A stretch of 6,460 nt of DNA, taken from Alphaproteobacteria bacterium. Its GTDB lineage: Bacteria; Myxococcota_A; UBA796; GCA-2862545. Under the pieces are notes generated by a model. It was not told where the DNA came from. It saw nothing but the letters and a program-made list of their open reading frames with translations, and ran no database searches. The translations under genes were made by a program, and so were the position numbers. Location: positions 1 to 6,460 of the forward strand of contig JACKEQ010000088.1 in assembly GCA_020632885.1 (NCBI GenBank), written 5' to 3'. Of the stretch, positions 5,571 through 6,460 are shown piece by piece; within the stretch, counting starts at the first letter, position 1, and the number at the start of each line of letters is the position of its first letter.

Positions 5571-6460
5571 TCGGCCTGCTGCTGGCGGCGTTCGCCCAGA
5601 GCCCGACGGACCTCCTCACCGGGGAGCCCGCGACGTCGGAGGCGGCCCTGCAGGCCCTCCGCGCCCGCAAGCCCCTGGAGGCCCGCCGGCTCGCGGAGGA
5701 CGTGCTGGTGGCGGACCCCGACGACTTCACCGCGAACTACGTCGTGGCCAAGGTGTACTTCGAGGAGGACGCCAACCTCCCGCGGGCGCTGTACCACTTC
5801 AGGAAGGCGGACCGGATCCTGGAGGACGTGCCGCAGGCCGAGCGGCCGGCCGGTGCGGACAGGCTGCACTGCACGCTGCTCAAGGAGCTCGGGTGGGTGG
5901 CGGAGGACATGGAGAACAGCGCGCTGTTCTACGCGTCCCTCGACCGCTACAACGCGAAGTGCACGCCCGAGCGCCGCGCCGAGCGGGGCTGGCGGCTCAT
6001 GAAGGACGGTCGGTTCGACGAGTCCCGGGCGGTCGCCGAGGCCGGCCTGGCCTCCGACGACCCCTGGCAGGTGGCGCTCGGGGGCAACGTGCTCTGCGCG
6101 CTGGAGGCCGTGGTGCGCGACCGCGCGGCCGCCGTGCGGGCCTGCGAGGCCGTGATCGACCGCAGTCGGGCGCAGGGGTACGACCTCACGGTGGAGGCGT
6201 ACAACGCCAGCACCACGACGCTGTCGAACCTGGACTTCGACCGCACGGACGAGCTCCTGCAGCTCGCCACGCGCGGCCAGGTCGGCGGCTCCACGAACCC
6301 GTGGGAGCACTACGCGGGCTACCTCCTGCTCCAGGGGCGCGGCACCGAGGCCATCGCGGCCCTGAAGTCCATGCAGGCCTGGCGCCACGCGCAGGAGGCG
6401 CCCGTGCGCGCCGAGAACCGCGCCGGCGCCGACGCGATGGTGGCCCAGGTGCTCCTGGCG
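5567..6460 (+). CDS. TPR-like protein, possibly exported (partial, 3' end outside window)
   Basis: This frame is open for 298 codons from ATG 5567 to the right edge with no stop. The first ten residues (MIGLLLAAFA) are hydrophobic and followed by Q11-S-P, with an AFA|Q signal-peptidase-like site. The segment is short and lacks an N-terminal positive charge, so it is a weak signal peptide. From about residue 25 on, the protein is a string of Ala/Leu-rich helices with charged faces. Residues 28-80 (from ARKPLEARRLAEDVL through YHFRKADRIL) and 130-165 (DGRFDESRAVAEAGL) look like TPR units. TPR proteins are frequent companions of MoxR cassettes and probably scaffold protein contacts, here perhaps in the periplasm. 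The ATGA overlap with MoxR implies coupled translation. A GTG at 5519 would extend it by 16 residues but gives no better signal peptide, so ATG 5567 is preferred. No specific family is recognised. Confidence 0.82.
   Translation, partial: MIGLLLAAFAQSPTDLLTGEPATSEAALQALRARKPLEARRLAEDVLVADPDDFTANYVVAKVYFEEDANLPRALYHFRKADRILEDVPQAERPAGADRLHCTLLKELGWVAEDMENSALFYASLDRYNAKCTPERRAERGWRLMKDGRFDESRAVAEAGLASDDPWQVALGGNVLCALEAVVRDRAAAVRACEAVIDRSRAQGYDLTVEAYNASTTTLSNLDFDRTDELLQLATRGQVGGSTNPWEHYAGYLLLQGRGTEAIAALKSMQAWRHAQEAPVRAENRAGADAMVAQVLLA

Noticed and set aside
5453..6388. Minus-strand open frame of 311 codons opposite the MoxR end and TPR gene
   Set aside because: It has Arg/Val/His-rich composition and no recognisable domain, and it is antisense to a gene continuing an ATGA-coupled operon.
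5571..6460. Possible intrinsic terminator or new promoter after MoxR
   Set aside because: There is no GC hairpin followed by a T run, and the next gene overlaps MoxR, so the operon appears to continue.

Overview
The window is bacterial chromosomal DNA, very GC-rich (about 70% or more by eye), with almost every codon ending in G or C and starts drawn from ATG and GTG. This composition, together with a bacterial SUI1/YciH gene and a MoxR-DUF58-transglutaminase cassette, fits a high-GC Gram-negative lineage. A Myxococcota or related delta-proteobacterial genome is my best guess, but no marker gene here settles it. I see no mobile element, tRNA, rRNA or CRISPR.

Layout. Positions 1-620 (minus strand, running off the left edge) carry the membrane-embedded N-terminal part of a probable sensor histidine kinase. 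A 60-bp divergent intergenic gap (621-680) follows, containing a perfect 6-bp inverted repeat next to a -10-like hexamer for the kinase gene. From 681 to the right edge, five plus-strand genes are packed without gaps: a SUI1/eIF1-like (YciH) protein (681-1013), a DUF58 membrane protein (1006-2268), a multi-pass transglutaminase-like protein of the TgpA type (2265-4523), a MoxR-family AAA+ ATPase (4524-5570), and a TPR-like, possibly exported protein (5567 to beyond 6460, cut by the window). Successive junctions overlap by 8, 4, 0 and 4 bases, so this is almost certainly one translationally coupled operon.

How the parts may work together. MoxR, DUF58 and TgpA-like transglutaminase genes are a recurrent trio in bacteria. 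The usual model is that a cytoplasmic MoxR ATPase acts as a chaperone on DUF58 or VWA-type partners at the membrane, while the transglutaminase domain faces the periplasm or outside and acts on envelope proteins. The substrate is unknown. Less expected here are the gene order (DUF58 and transglutaminase before MoxR), a translation-initiation-factor-like SUI1 gene at the head of the operon, and a DUF58 protein without a recognisable DxSxS metal site.

Nothing here proves a new system. The most worthwhile leads are the SUI1 gene tied to the envelope cassette, the large uncharacterised extracytoplasmic part of the transglutaminase protein, and the palindrome in the divergent promoter region.
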